This document shows, piece by piece, positions 27,701 through 42,700 of a stretch of DNA of 64,000 nt. Origin of the DNA: Pyxicephalus adspersus (lineage: Eukaryota > Chordata > Amphibia > Anura > Pyxicephalidae); contig NC_092868.1 in assembly GCF_032062135.1 (NCBI RefSeq), positions 45,635,603 to 45,699,602 of the forward strand. The letters are read 5' to 3'. The first letter of the stretch is position 1, and each line of letters opens with the position of its first letter. Under the pieces are notes generated by a model, which was not told the origin of the DNA, made no database searches, and worked only from the letters and a program-made list of their open reading frames with translations. The translations under genes were made by a program, and so were the position numbers.

Positions 27701-30700
27701 AGGATTTATATAGCGCCAACATATTACGCAGCGCTGTACATTAAATAGGGATTGCAAATGACAGACTAATACAGACAGTGATACAGGAGGAGAGGACCCT
27801 GCCCCGAAGAGCTTTTCAAACTTGCTCTGGCATGAGTTTGAAAAGCAGTCATGACCTCAGATATCTTATGTGCAAGATATATTTCCAAACCAAGTAGCAC
27901 CAAATATGAGATCAATATAAATCTGCTATTGGTGCAGCTTCTGATTTTTAAGATTTTAATACACTCATGTAAGTTCTGCTGTGACTGGTTCTCTTTAAGG
28001 CTCTATTAGGTTTCCCCCCTGTACTCCGTAATTGTCCATCCAAAAGGAAAGCAATTGAAATGTATGGGGAAGCTACCAGCACTGGCTGGCTTTGGGAAAT
28101 GCTGGTTGCTTGGATTTCTCTGGCTTTAGTGCTTTTTGAGTCACTGACCCTGGAGTGGAACATCTAATGAAGTTAATGTAAAGTTAGGCATTTAAGGTCT
28201 ATATAATGGATAGTATTGCCAAATATAAAGACATTGGATTGCAATAAATCGGGCACCTAGCAGTTAAAAGCAGATTTTGGTAATGGCAGCTTACATATCT
28301 TCTCAGTGTTGTCCTAGAACTTAGTAAGGCTGCCCTTACATCTTCATCTGATATTGATCTCAAGTTGTAAAGTGGAGCCCAATGAGTAGGACACCAGCAA
28401 TGGAAGTAGCTGCAGAAAAGATGGCACAGTTGGCTGTGGAGTGGCAAGGGGGAGTGCAAAGCTTCCATCTCTGCATTACTGAAGACATAGATTTTAGATT
28501 TCCATATTGTCCAAGTGTTCATGTTATGACAAGTAGTCCTGCCAGACCTCCAACACTCAGTTCCTCTAAGGTTATGTACACACGTTAGATAGATGCATGA
28601 ATGAGCGCTGTATATATAGCACCGTTCTGTTCCATAGAGAGGGAAGGAGGAGAACAAGTGAGCGGCACCCCCTGCGCTCTCTCACTGTCACTTGCGTTAC
28701 GATCATTCTTGCAGATCCACGAACGACATCGGACGAGGGCTGAATACATGCCAGATTCTGGTCCAATACCAGTCCAGGTATTCAATCCAGTGCCAGGAGC
28801 AAGTATGTGGTACAGGAATCTTGACACCATTCTGACTTACTAAGCTGTTTGCTTTTTCCATGTCAGAGACTCATAGTATTCAAGCCAGGAATCTAGCATT
28901 TTTCGAAGGAACCCAGTACACACCGCACCCGTTCTGTCCTATAGGGCAGGACAAGCAAACAGGACCCCACTGACATTCGGAGTGCTTGTTCCTAATCGTT
29001 CAGTAATTTGCCACGATGGGTCAATGAACAATGTTGGGCAGCCGATGTTCAAATGTCAGATTCTCACCCCGAGACAAACTCGCATTATCTGATATGTACT
29101 GTCTGTATGTACAGCCTCAGGCTGTGTACGGGATGGATCATAACCCATCTGATTGGCTTTATGTGCTGCTTCTCCAGTCTGTACCCTGCTTTACAGTAGA
29201 GTGCTTGCATTTACAGAAATATGTGTAATAATGCTTAAATGGTGTTTCTTTCATATCGAGTTCAGCTTCATTCTGAGCAAAATACTGCTTTTGGTATTTT
29301 TTTTTTTTCATGAAAATATTAAATCTAACTAAGAACTATCAAAAATAGATCAATTTATATTGAAATTAAAATATCAGTTGATTGGGAATTCCCATACTTT
29401 GGCCAATAAAGAGCAGGGAATCATTGGCCACATAGCTTTTGTTTTTTGTAGAGTGATCACATTCTGATACTTGAGTAGTAAACGATCAATATTATCTTTA
29501 TTGTTAAACAGGATTTATATAGCGCCAACATATTACGCAGCGCTGTACACTAAATAGGGTTTGCAAATGACAGTGACACAGGAGGAGGAAAGGATCCTGC
29601 CCAGAAGAGCTTACAATCTAGGAGACATATAAATATTGATTGTTAACCTGGTTGTGTATGGTCAGTTTTAGCCAATACCAGCCATTCAGCTGGCATCTCC
29701 TGCAGGGGGGTGAGTGTGTGCTGATCCCATATTGGTATGTTATTGGGTATAACTGATAGATTATTGAACTTCTGGTAATTTTCCTAATTATCCTTCTTTG
29801 GAATGATGGATCCAAATATTTATTTGTTGTATTTTTCAGATCCACAAACTCGATAAGGCTGTGGCGGCAGCTCACACCTTTTACGTGGGAAACCCCGAAC
29901 ACATGGAGATGCGACAGAACTTGGAGTACTACAAGATGATGGCCGGCGTGTCAGAATCCGACTTCAAAGACTTGGAGGCCAAGCCGCATATGGTGAGTGT
30001 AAAGCGTCCGGCCCCATATGTCCCAGGAATGCAGAGGTGGGATTAGTGATGTTTGCACCTCAGTGGCTTTGGTCGGCCATTCCATACCCTGGCCTCTCAG
30101 GACATGAAAACACTTTGTTTCCGTGTCAGTGGCTGCATTATATGCCGGGTGTTCAGTTGCAGATCTTCCTATAGATGGGGAAGTTGAATATCGCATTTGT
30201 GATGTGTACCCTGCACTGTTTTTGTTGTCTGGAAAATTAGAGACATACCCATAGAATATCCCCATCCCGTGATAGGCATAGGCTAATGGAGGAATTGGAT
30301 AGGTCAGGTGCTGGTCACTCTCTAAATGTTTTTTGAAATTGTTGGTAACAATGTTCACTATTAAAGCTGCACCGTGGCCACAGAAATGCAATTTGATCTG
30401 GTTGGCATTTCAAAATAAATTGAATTTCATTTTATTTTTCTACAAACTCCTATCTCCTGCTTTATGAAGAAGTTTACAGTAGGGAAGAGCAGAGGGATAA
30501 CCTAATCGGTGTGCTGTTGTTTCTTTAATGTTCATTCATAGGATAGGGTGGGTCTTTGACCAGTCTGTATTGGTCAGAGACCCACCCTATCCTAGTATTT
30601 TGACTACTAATGAGTAGTTGAATCTTATGACTGCGGCTTTAAAGTGAGGTTCTTCAGCAATCGAGTAGACACCGGTGAAGCACGCTGTGTTGCATTATGT

Positions 30701-33700
30701 TCTTCATATAGGTCTATTCTTAGCAATGTTGAGAATGGAGCTGGCTCTATACAGCATCATGCATGCCCAAATATCCACAAGGAGCATGCAAAAGCTGTTT
30801 TGGTAAAACAGAGTTTGCATGTCTCCTCTGCCACAAGCCTATACCTCCTGGTGGCTTTTTTGGGGTTAGTTAAGTGTGCTTTAAATTACCTCTTGTCTGC
30901 CTCCCCATTTGTTTTCTCTTCTGACCTGACAAGTCTATGACCAACCTATTTGTTTTCTCTGCAGGTAGAGTTCCGTAAAGGAGTTAGCCTTTACGCAGAC
31001 GAGGAATACACAGTTTCCATTGCCCATTTTGAAAAAGCTCTGGAGGAATATTTTGTTGCAGACCTTGAATGTCGCAGTCTTTGCGAAGGAGCCTACGACT
31101 ATGAGGGCTACAACTACATGGATTACAATGCTGATTTGTTCCAGAGTATCACTGGTATGACCAAACATATTTTTATTTTATTATGTGTTGATATATTCCA
31201 CAAAAAAAGCTTTTTAAATACCTTCATGAGTATGAAAACAAAAGACATCTTAAAGTTGTTAATTTAAAGCAGCCAATCATTGGGTAGAAAAGCCAGGGAG
31301 TTGTAGAGAATGATTCTTGCTCTGTGTTGGAGTGGTCGCTCTTCAGAGGTTTACACAGCACCCGTGGAATCAGATCCGGAGCCTTGGGCCTGAGCTGTGC
31401 AGGAGCTGTGTTAAATATCTGCGGAGAGCCCACTGCTTGTACACAGGGACTAGGGGTCCTTCTCTTTTCCATGCTGGCAAAGGACAGGCATTTCTACTCA
31501 CTCTGTGTATGGCTGAGTATGATTCCCTGACTTACACATTTACATACGGTGGGCAAATAGTTTGTTTTTGGATTGTGCTTTTGGACTCTATGCAGACAGT
31601 GTCCTGAGCAGAATAAAGCCTTTTACATCAGTGCTGCAAGACAAAAATGTGAACTGCTTGGCCATCTTGCTGCCCATCGAGAATACAGAGTAGAAAGCTT
31701 GGATCGAGACAAAGCAATTGGAGCACAAAAATAGGATCTGAGGTCAAATACAATGTTGGCTATAGCATAACTTTTACCATCCCACAATATGTGATCTGAA
31801 CTTTTCAGCTACCATTTCCTACCCAGATTTCTCCTCCCCTTAGTATAATACCCTAAGCCCGCTTGTCTTTTCTCTGGTATATTTAACCTACCTTGCACAA
31901 AGCAGCCATTATTAACATTATTATTTTAATTGGAGATTCAGTGTTATTGCTTCATACTCATTAATGTTCAGTAAGTAATCTTCTTAAATCACGACTTGTA
32001 AGTGGATAAGTTCCACGTGTCATTCTATTGTGTTTGCCAATTTATTTGTTTTTTAGGCATTTCTGTACACTTTTTAACCTGGTTAAAACAACATGCTTTG
32101 TGATTTAAGGATGTGCACAAAGGGTAGAAGTTGAGTTGTATTTATTGAATGTTGGTAAAGGTGAACTCCAGGAACACCTCTAATTTTTTAATTGGCGATT
32201 TTATCAGAAAGGTTGTATCAATGCAACTAAAAACCTTTAGCACTAATTAATTGTAAAGAAAAACAAATGTCAGTTTTCCATCCAAAGGTCTATCCAGTTC
32301 TGAGATATGCTCAGCTTTGTCCAACTGGGCAGAAGATCTGATCTTTCTCTGCTGCAGTTAAGCAGCCCCTGCAAGTCTTGCACTCCCCAACCTGTTCCTG
32401 GCGCTGTGTAAATTTGTGTCCTGCATGTATCCGGAGTTCAGATTTAAACAAATATTTCACATGTTGTTGTTTTGCAGATCATTATGTGCAGGTGATGACA
32501 TGCAGACAAGCTTGTGTCTCGGAATTGGCCACACAGCCTGGCAGAGAGAAGCCGGTTGAAGATTTCCTCCCATCACACTTCAACTACCTACAGTTTGCAT
32601 ACAACAACAGTAAGTGCGGCTTATGCCATTTATTTATAAAAAGCAAAATGAACAAAACACAGTGATAACTTGAAAACACCTGCAAAACTTCATTTAAAAC
32701 AATAATTGTATCCTGTAATTTGTCTGGGTTATACTAAAATGAATATTATGACGGATGAACAAATAAGCGATGTTCACACAGTACCGTTCTGTTCCATAGA
32801 AAGAGGAGAGCGAGCAAGTTGCACCTCGCTATTCTCTCCTCCATTAACATGTATATAGGTCATTCCCGATCCTCAGTCATTGATCTGCAATGACTGCTTG
32901 TACAGGTGGCGGGTTTTTGCCCAGGATGAGCATTTTCTGATGTGCACATGCACCCTAAAACTGTATTTTTCTCCTTTCATTTTTATATGTCAAAAAAAAA
33001 AAATACTACCTTCTAGCAGTGGTGCTGGTCAAGTTTTGCCCGAATGGCTTCATTAGTGTGCAATGAGGTTGAGCACACATAAGTAAGGTTTCTTTTATGC
33101 CTCTGGTTTTCTTATGGTTCGTCTCCAAATGCACATGACCAATACAAAAAAAGTTGAAACGGGAGAAAAAAATGACCAGTTTTCTAAGCAATAAAATGTA
33201 CATGTGTCATACTAAATGAGAAATCAGGAATACCCCATGTGCTATACTGTCCTATGAAAATGTCAGTGTGTGCATTGTAGGGAATGACATCAGAGGACTG
33301 TGGCGGGAGTGCCTTAGGAAAGAGGCTTTGAGAATGTGGCATTAAGGGGCCTTTTACTATTCAAAAACCAGCATTTAACTCTTGCAGTGCCAGGTAACCA
33401 CACTGCATTTGTTTTGTAGCAGGCTTGGCTGGAGTATAATACATGTACTAGCAAAAGGAAGAACTAAAACCCTTTGTTAGTTTCGTTTTTTGCTGCCAGT
33501 GTCCCCTGGGAATATTTACTTATATACTTACTAATATTTTAATATTTCACTCTACTTCTTATCCCTTAATGAATGAAAGTAAATCTCTCCAAGGTAAAAG
33601 GAGATTCCATTTTAAGGAGTTGTCACAAAGGCAAAATTTTGCCTCATCTCTTGCACTGGCGACTACTCAAATTTATGGTTTCCCTTTACTTTGTCTTTGT

Positions 33701-36700
33701 AACAAAAGTTACCATGGGGGGGGGGGGGGTGAATCTCCAATTAGGACATAAACTTTGCACACAGTGCAACCGACTGATGAACTCCATGAGGATGGATTTT
33801 GCTCCTCAGCATAATATTAATGTTGGGGGTATGTTGTCTTCTACTATTGGTTTTGTTAATCCATTGTACAAGAAAATACACTAACTGTCAATTTGTCGCC
33901 CTTTATTGGTTCCTAGTGGAGAACTACACCAAAGCGATTGAATGTACCAAAACCTACCTGCTATTCCATCCTGCGGACGAGGTGATGAATCAGAATTTGG
34001 TTTACTACACCGCAGTTCTGGGGGAGGAACAAGCGGCTTTAATCCAACCTAGAGAAGTAAGTTTGCTTAAAAAGTTATTATTTTCTCATTGATCTTGTTC
34101 TGGTTGCCATTTTAGTGACATTTTTCTTCGAGGAAACAGCTTTTGTTTGCTTCGTTTTTCAATTGGTGTAAATAAACAAACTGACGAACAACTCCATTCC
34201 AGTTCATTTGGCGAATTCTGACTACTGATTGGTTGTAGGCGACGCTTCGGTTTGTTTCTTTTTTTGTAGCAGTTTAAATAAATCACCCCTCTGTTATTTG
34301 GCTGTCTTGGGAAAATAGAAGTATTTGCAGCTTATACAGCTGAACCTTATTTTTGTAATTTTTATTAAATTTTAAGCTGAAAAAATATAATTTCCTTGTG
34401 CTTAAAAGAACCACAGAATATGATGCTCACTTCTCAAAGAATAGCACATAATGATCCTATATACAGTGATTGCAGGAAACCTAAAGTGGTCTCTCAAATG
34501 GTTATATTGCTTGAGGGGTCACTTAGGTGCTGCTTGACTCAGTAACATAAATATTAGGTTTATCTGTGGCCCTCTTTTGTACCGGAAAAATCTTTTTATA
34601 AAAACATAATGAAGCTTTATTTTACATCACTTCATGTAAGCATGGTTGCTGTTGTAGATGGACCAAGCTGTGCAAAATAACACAGAGCTGATCCTCCCAT
34701 ACTTTAGGTCAAAATATATTTGTGGAGGATAATGTGTGAACAGATTTAGGCAGTTCTTATGGCTTTAGTGACTGCCATGCATTTAAAAGCAAGACTTCCA
34801 GGCATCCCTGCAAAGAAAAGGGTTAATACTTACTCTTCCCACTGCCCACGTCACCAGTTTCCACTGTCTTTACAAGCTACTGCGGCTGAAATATCTTCAG
34901 TATGCTTTTGTGTGTGTGTGTGTGTGTGTGTGTGATAGATGGATATAATATTCTATACTGCTCTGGGAATTCTTTATTATTTTCTTAACTTTTATTAGTA
35001 AAATAAATAATGAAATTTAGTGTAACAAATGTAATGCCTTTGTAAAAAAAACTTAGTTTCCATTGCTATGATTGATATATATTTTTTTTTTTTTTTCAGA
35101 ATATACTGAAGTACATCCAGCGAAGTCTGCTTGAGAAGGAGCTGCTGTTTTTTGCCTATGATATCTTTGGAATTCCCTTTGTTGACCCTGTAAGTTAAAC
35201 TTTGACCTTTTTCACTTCTTTTTGTTTGTTCACACTGACATGTAGCTCAAATCTACAGAAGAATTTCAGACCATCTGTTTGGCTATTGTTGGTAATGTGG
35301 AGAAGAATTATTCCTGATGGAGATGTATTAAGAAGGGCTAAAATGTATACACAATTCAACATGAAAAATATCTGCACAAAAGCTTTATTACTAGATTTAT
35401 ATATACCTCAAAGGGTAGCTGAAAGTCATGTTTGATCTTCTGCAATCACATTAGGCACTGAAAAAGTGGTCACTAATAGCGTAAATAACCACTACTGAAA
35501 TGTGTATGTGTTTTTTTTCCAGGCCCCTCTGTAGTTTGTAATTCTCTCAGGGCAAGTTTCTGTAATCCGTGTACGGTATAGAAAATTTGTGCGGTATTGG
35601 TAATGATCTAATTTTCTGCTTTGTGCAGGACACGTGGACACCTGAGAATGTAATGCCCAAAAGACTGCGAGATAAACAAAAGTAAGTTTATATGTAAAAA
35701 ACTTTCATATGGTTTTTGTGCATTCCTGATCCCTTTTCGATCAGAAGCCAGGGAAAAAAAATGTAAAAGACTAATGGCAAAAAAAGGTGAAAAATACTTT
35801 GCATTTAATTCTGTCTGCATAGTAATTCTTCCGTATTCGTCACAAATCTTCCAGTTTGACACTCCATGTTCTTCAGCCCAGTTCCCAGGTTGTCTTGGTC
35901 CCACTGGGACATTCAATCATGGTAGCCCGCACACTTCTTCATTGAGCAAGAATTAGGACTCATTGCCACCTCCAGATGAGAAGAGAAAGGGGTCTGTGGT
36001 GTGTTTGGACCATTCAGAAAATCCCTTGGGGGGGGGGGGGGTTTATTTACACTGGTAGGACTGGTTGGGGTAGCGGTAACTATGGAATTTTGCTTTTGAG
36101 TTTACATTTGATGGCAGGATATTGGTATTGGTGTATTCCACTTTGCATCTTTATACTAGGATCCCCACATATAAGGCTATGAAATATGTTTACCTAAAAT
36201 ACCATTGAAAAAATGTAATCCTAATAAAATTCCTAGAATGACCATGCCCATGTTATTTTTGGCTTTTTTTTTCTTTCAGGGTGGAGCGTGAGACAGCAGC
36301 AAGAATATCTGAGGAGATTGGAAACTTGATGAAAGAAATTGAAAATCTGGTGGAGGAGAAAACCAAAGAGACAATGGATCTGACCCGAAGTGTCCGAGAT
36401 GGTGAGATTCCAAATACCTTATAACTCAAATAAACCAACATGTGCAAAGAGAGAAAGTGCATGGTTCTCAATGCTGATTCTGTTGGTTGCTTTTTATTAT
36501 TATTATTATTATTATTATTAATAATAATAATAATATTAAACAGGATGTATAAAGCGCCAACATATTATGCAGCGCTGTACATGAAATAGGGGTTGTAAAT
36601 GACAGACAGATACAAACAATGACATGGGAGGAGAGGACCCTGCCCCGAAGAGCTTACAATTAAGGAGGAGGGGGAAGTATCACTCAATAGGTGGAAGATA

Positions 36701-39700
36701 TGAAATGGTGTGAAGTAGTGAGAATTTTATGAGACAGAAGAAGACGGGTAGCTTTTGTTGCTATTGCTTTATTGCTCCCTCCCACCCCTTTTCTGGGTTT
36801 AAATCAGATTTCCTTACAAAACAGTGATAACAATTCCTAATTACCAGAGAGTTACATAGTAGGTCAGGTTTAAAAAAGACATAAGTCAGTCAAGTTCAAC
36901 CACTAGGGAAATAAACATATCCCAGATATAAAACCCTATGGACATGGTTGGCCCAGAGGAAGGCAAAAAAACCCTGGTACAATTTGCTTCAACAGGGAAA
37001 AAAAAAATCCTTCCTGGACTGCATATTCCAGATGTGGTTTGACCAATGCTTTGTACAGGGGCAGGATTATGTCTCCATCTCTGCAGTCTATTCCTCTTTT
37101 AATACAAGAAAGTACTTTGCTAGCTTTAGATATTGCAGCTTGGCATTGCATGCTGTTATTAATTGTATGATCTACCAGAACCCCCAGATCCTTTTCCATT
37201 TCTGACTCCGCCTAGAGTTTTGTTGACTGCAGAGCCATAAGTCTGCCCCATCCCATGACATGTTGGATCTCTGAAGAGATACCTCTGTTTTTACACCAGT
37301 CAAGGATCCTTCTTGGCTCCTTACTTATGGGATACAGGCTTTTCTGTTTATGCTGGGACAGCTTTATAAAGAAAACACACATTTTGTTTTGTTGCACTAA
37401 AATATATTTAGATGGGCAATGGTATGGTACAAGGTGCGATACAGGAACATTACACCTATTGATGTGATTTTTTTTTTTTTGGGTGGATTATAAACAACCT
37501 GATATGCATATTTTCCAATGATCCACATTTTTTGTTTGATTATTGTTTACTGTTACTTCCTATTTGTTACTTTTGTTTGTTAGAAGAAAATGTAACCTCC
37601 AGTCTCCTCTCACAGGTGGTGCAGTTCCATTTGAAGAGGTCAGCGTTGTCATGAATTCAAAGACTTTAAATGGATCGCAGAGGGTTGTAACTGATGGGGT
37701 CATCTCTGAAGATGAATGCCGGGAACTCTTACGTCTCACCAATGTAAGCTCAGCTCTCTGCAGGATGAGTTCAACAAACTGGTTCCATGCTTGTCCAAAG
37801 ACAGCTGTGTTGTCTGAATAAACAATCCCAATTGTCAAGTTCTCTGCAAAGTTAGGTCTGTTTACTCACCACCTATTTTATGATTGAAAACCTTTTCACT
37901 GCATTCATGTCTAAATCTTCATCTCTTCCATTTTTGTCCCAGACGTATCTGTGGGGAGAACAGCAGGCTCAACAGACCAGTTAAAACTTTAGTGTAAATC
38001 TGGTTGAGTAAGGGAGGGTTCAGGAGATGTAAAAGTGCATTTGTTTAAAGCTTTCTTTTTGCAAACAAATGTAATATTTTAAGGGAGGGAAGCATATTGC
38101 TATTCTTGAGTCTGAAGAGAAACATATTTATAACTTCACCTTTACATTTCTCTTCTCACAGCAGCTCAGAAAGTTTGCTGATTGTATTCTAGTTAGTCTG
38201 ATATGTATATAATTAATATAGGGAAATCCTTTATGAAAAAATATTATTACAGCAAGCATGACATATTCATTTTATCTGAAAACATATTTTACCCAACTGC
38301 TGAGCACACACTGACAATACAGATGGTTTCCATTTTTCATCATTATAATATTCCACAGTTCTGATTAATTTTCTACTCTGTTTTCTAGGCAGCAGCCTCT
38401 GCTGGTGATGGTTACCGAGGTACAACCTCCCCCCACACTCCCAATGAGAAGTTCTCTGGTGTAACGGTGTATAAAGCTCTAAAGGTAAGTCAGAAATATT
38501 AAACCTAGACACTCTTCAATTTGGAAAATGCAATCCACGACTGGGACAAAATAGTTGCAGGTCTTCATAAGCCACACTGCCAGGAAAAGTGAAAGGTTAT
38601 TCGGAATTGCTTCTTGAGGGTTTGAGAGTCTGGTTGGTAGCTGCAGGTAACTTCTTGAAGTGCAAGGTGTTCCTAAAGTGTAGCTCAAATTCATGCAGTA
38701 GTATAATGTCCATGAGCCCTCATCATTTAAATTATTTCCTGTGAAATCATTGACCCCTTTGAATCCTGGGTCTAGGCGTGTGGTCAGAGATCACCCAACT
38801 TCAACTTTGCATGCTGCTGCCAAAGAGCTCTATAGAGATGTTCCTGTACTGGGAGCAGCCTCCATAAACAGCCAAGCAAGGGACAAGGAGGTAGCCACCA
38901 TTATTCCCCCATGACTGGTGATCTACATGCTGGTGGGGTAATTTTCAACAAGCAGGAATGGTGAACAAAGCAAAAATTTGAAAAGAGATAATGCAGTGTA
39001 ATCCTTGTACTGTAGTTTAGCTGGTGCAGGGAATGTTGCGGCTCCTCTAGCAGTCAGAGGAGCAGTGCTATAGATCTTGTGCTAGACATATGCAAGTATA
39101 TTCAGCTACATAACAGGAGGATCTAAGCAAAGCTGTGCATTGAGAAGAGAACTGCTGTATTTGCAGAAAGAATTTTAGATTGTACAAATTATTAGAACTG
39201 CCTTGGAACAAATACCATTTCTTGAATATATATAGATTATATTGAATTTTCCTACTGTGAGTTAAGTTCCACTTTAAATCTTCTGATCTTGTTTATTGGC
39301 CTTTTTATACCTGTTTGTAGTTATTCTCCTATGTGTTTTTTTGCTTTGTTTTCAGCTGGGGCAAGAAGGGAAAGTGCCTTTGAGAAGTGCGCACCTTTAC
39401 TATAACGTCACAGACAAAGTAAGACGATTGGTGGAGTCATACTTCCGCTTAGAAAACCCTCTGTACTTTTCCTACTCTCATCTAGTGTGCCGGACAGCAA
39501 TTGAAGGTATGGTCATTGAAGGATAAATGAGAATCTGTGATTATTCTGCATGTCACCTATATTTTTCTTAGTACTGCATACAGCGATTGTGCTTTATTGG
39601 AATCTTTTTCAGTGATGCTGTCTCACTGCCTTTTACAGACTGTCTTACAGTAACTATGTAAGGCTGATTTGAAATATATGTTTGTCTCTAAGTGATGACA

Positions 39701-42700
39701 AATACACATTTGGTTTGCAGCAAAAAAAAACCTGCATTTCTTCATCTTTAATATACAATCGTTGAGGGGGCGGCAGTAGTTGATAATTAAACAGGAGGGA
39801 AGGAACCTACTACTTCGATATAAATTATATGAAACCCAATTTTAAAGCCAACATCAGTCAGGTGACCGATGGCTTTAAAATTGTTTCATATAATTTTTAT
39901 CTATAAGGTTATAACCCATATTAAAATAGAAAAGGTGCTTTTAGGCACAGTACTTGTCTTCAATCCAGAGCTGTCATACAGTTCATTTTTGCTACTAGAT
40001 ATCCTCAGACCTTAACCTTTTTTTCACTTTTTATGAGCACATGAATTGATGGCTCCTCATTGCTGCTTTTTCCTATCCCAATCCTTTATCTGCTGTACAT
40101 AAACTGCAAGAGAATGATACCAAGACAAATTCAGATACTTGTGCTTACATTAAAAATATATTTAATCTTTATTGAATACAGAACTGCATTAAATTATGTA
40201 TTTCAGATGTCTGGATGTAATATTGCAATGTGCAATATAAGAAAGTTATCCGTCCTTAAATAAAATGCATTCTGGTAGCAACTGTAGATTATAATTTCTT
40301 AGAATTTTACATTTGAACTGTTTATTTTACAGAGAAACAAGCAGACAGGAAAGATCTCAGCCATCCTGTCCATGTTGATAATTGCATTTTAAATGCAGAG
40401 GCAATGATGTGTATAAAGGAGCACCCTGCATACACTTTCCGCGATTACAGGTAGTTTATCATTTTATCATAATTGTTCTTAACCATTTTTTCCCTGTTCT
40501 AAAGTGACTTTGGACAATACTTGCCCTCCTATACATTGGGGTAAACATGATTAATATAGTGCCAACGTATTACGTAGCGCTGAATTAAAATGTAGCTACA
40601 GTAAATTGTAAGCAGGATTTCCTAAATGATTAATAATTCTCCCCGCTCCCACATTCCCTCCCAATAGTTGTCACAGAACTTGAATTCAATTTCACAAATA
40701 GTATGTTTCCTGTTATTAGAGACTTGTGCTTCATATTGTGTATATGTGATTTATTAGATCATATTTTTTTAATTAAAATCTAACCACAGGCATTTTAACA
40801 TTTACCTGGCCACAATAGCTGGACTGTCACATTTTTAGAAGAAATTATCTCACTCAACAATCTAGAAGGTGCAGCAACCCACCCCCATGCATCTGGGCTT
40901 ACTTGTCCTTTGTGGGTGCCTGGCACCTCCAGGGTTGCAATCAGGGGAATTGCAAAAATCTAGTTTGCTGATTACCCCCTGTACCTCTATGAGGGAAGAG
41001 CTCCCAAACCTCAGTAATTTTGCCAGGTTAGAAGCTGATTAAGCAAAGTCTGATTGATTGGTTTCAACAAGTGCGGATGTGTTATTGGGGGTCTCATTGA
41101 CCCCCTGATGTCTCCATTTAAGAAAACACTGTACTGAACATAGGTGTTACAACCCTTAGACAGCAAGTTTTTTTCCCCCACCCTTACTTAACAAAATGCC
41201 ACAAAGCCTAAAAGCCCCCTACACCCACATGCATGCACATATCATAGAAATGCCTGCATTTGGTGTGCACATTATAAACTAACAAATTGACCCTTGCCAC
41301 GCATGCTAAAATAAGAAACCTAGTTCTAGGTCAACATTTTCAGGTAACTAAATTGAGTTACAAAGGCTTTTAAAACATTACCCATGGACAATTTTGTGTG
41401 CTGTAATTTTGAAAGTTGATGTAATTGGAATCCATTTACTACACAAACTTTCTTTATATTTTACAAAAAAAAAAAAAATCTGCATTTGAGCCTTTGACCT
41501 TCTTTTCCCTGGGGACGTTAAGGCACCAGTTTGTCTTAAACATCTGAATACGTGCAGACTGCTTCTCCCCACCATGGCAGTCCCAGCCCTCTGGTGTCCT
41601 GACAAGCTGATACACGTGTGAGATTCCTGCAGCTCTGTTAATAACTGTCATGAAATGAGAACAGTGGAATCTGTAATGTTCAGACAGGAAAATTCAGACT
41701 TTTTGTTTAGCCCTAAGCTGAAGGCAACCTGGTGAGAGCAGTGTGGATCTTTACAGAAAATGATTCCTCATTCAGCTATAGTAATTTGCTGTATCTTAAA
41801 GCCCTTCTCACATGTGTATGTTATAGGGGGCTAGAAAAGCAAAAAAAAAGTGAAAACTTCAGCATTCATTATTACAAACCTTGGTCATGTAGCTAGCAGT
41901 AGGTTATGCTTTCCCAAGACCTTTCTGTGATTTGCTAGATAAAATGCATGCGCGGTTTCTACCATAGACAGAAGTAGGGATTGGATAGGTCAAAAAGAGA
42001 TTTTCCAACATAGCTTCATAGTCCAATCTTCCACCTAGAACTACATAAATTACATCAAATTTTGTCATTGGAAATGATCTATCATGATCATTTCTAGTGA
42101 TCATAGAAACAACAAGCACCCTGGATATAGCACTGCTTGGTTCAATAGTGAGAAAAATTCAAGCAAGAGGCCCCCACTGCATCCTCCTCCATGGGAAATG
42201 ACAGCAGTTGGTGTTTGTCCATTATTTTGTGATTCCGCCATGGATTGCTAAACAACGCCTGGCGACCAATGAACACACACCAGCGTTTTGTCCAAAACTA
42301 TTACAATCGTTCTTCAGCCAACAATTATATAGGTGATGTACATAGCCTAAGTCTCTCATCCTATAAATAAACACACAGTAGTCTGGTTTTGTCTTCCTGT
42401 TTTGCTTTTTTTTAACTATACAGGGACTGACTAATGAAAACCATAGACCAAAGTCTCTAATGTCATGAAACACTTAAAGCCTTTGCCTAAAACTTGAGTC
42501 ACAAAATAACATCTAGACACAGCCTGTAAAATGGGACTTGATGCCTATAGATTTAGATAGTTTGCAAATAGATCAAAACTCTTGTTCTGCTTTTCACATT
42601 TTCTAATGTGTTTGCTGTCTTTTAGTGCCATCCTTTATTTAAATGGAGACTTTGAAGGAGGAAACTTCTACTTTACAGAGCTGGATGCCAAAACAGTCAC

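Larger units (their letters stand above)
25217..29839. other. P3H1 intron 1: repeat content
   Basis: A 4.6-kb intron filled largely with transposon remains: two inverted-repeat elements with GTACACAC termini, four L2-like LINE ends and a further GTACACAC-family fragment, all listed separately. Short open frames here fall in those repeats or have no similarity. Confidence 0.6.

Noticed and set aside
28199..28657. 152-codon minus-strand open frame in P3H1 intron 1
   Set aside because: Overlaps a repeat-derived fragment at its end and has no recognisable protein similarity.
33716..33730. Poly(G) runs here and near 36029, 48372 as G-quadruplex or regulatory sites
   Set aside because: Simple homopolymer runs, prone to sequencing error, with no further supporting structure.
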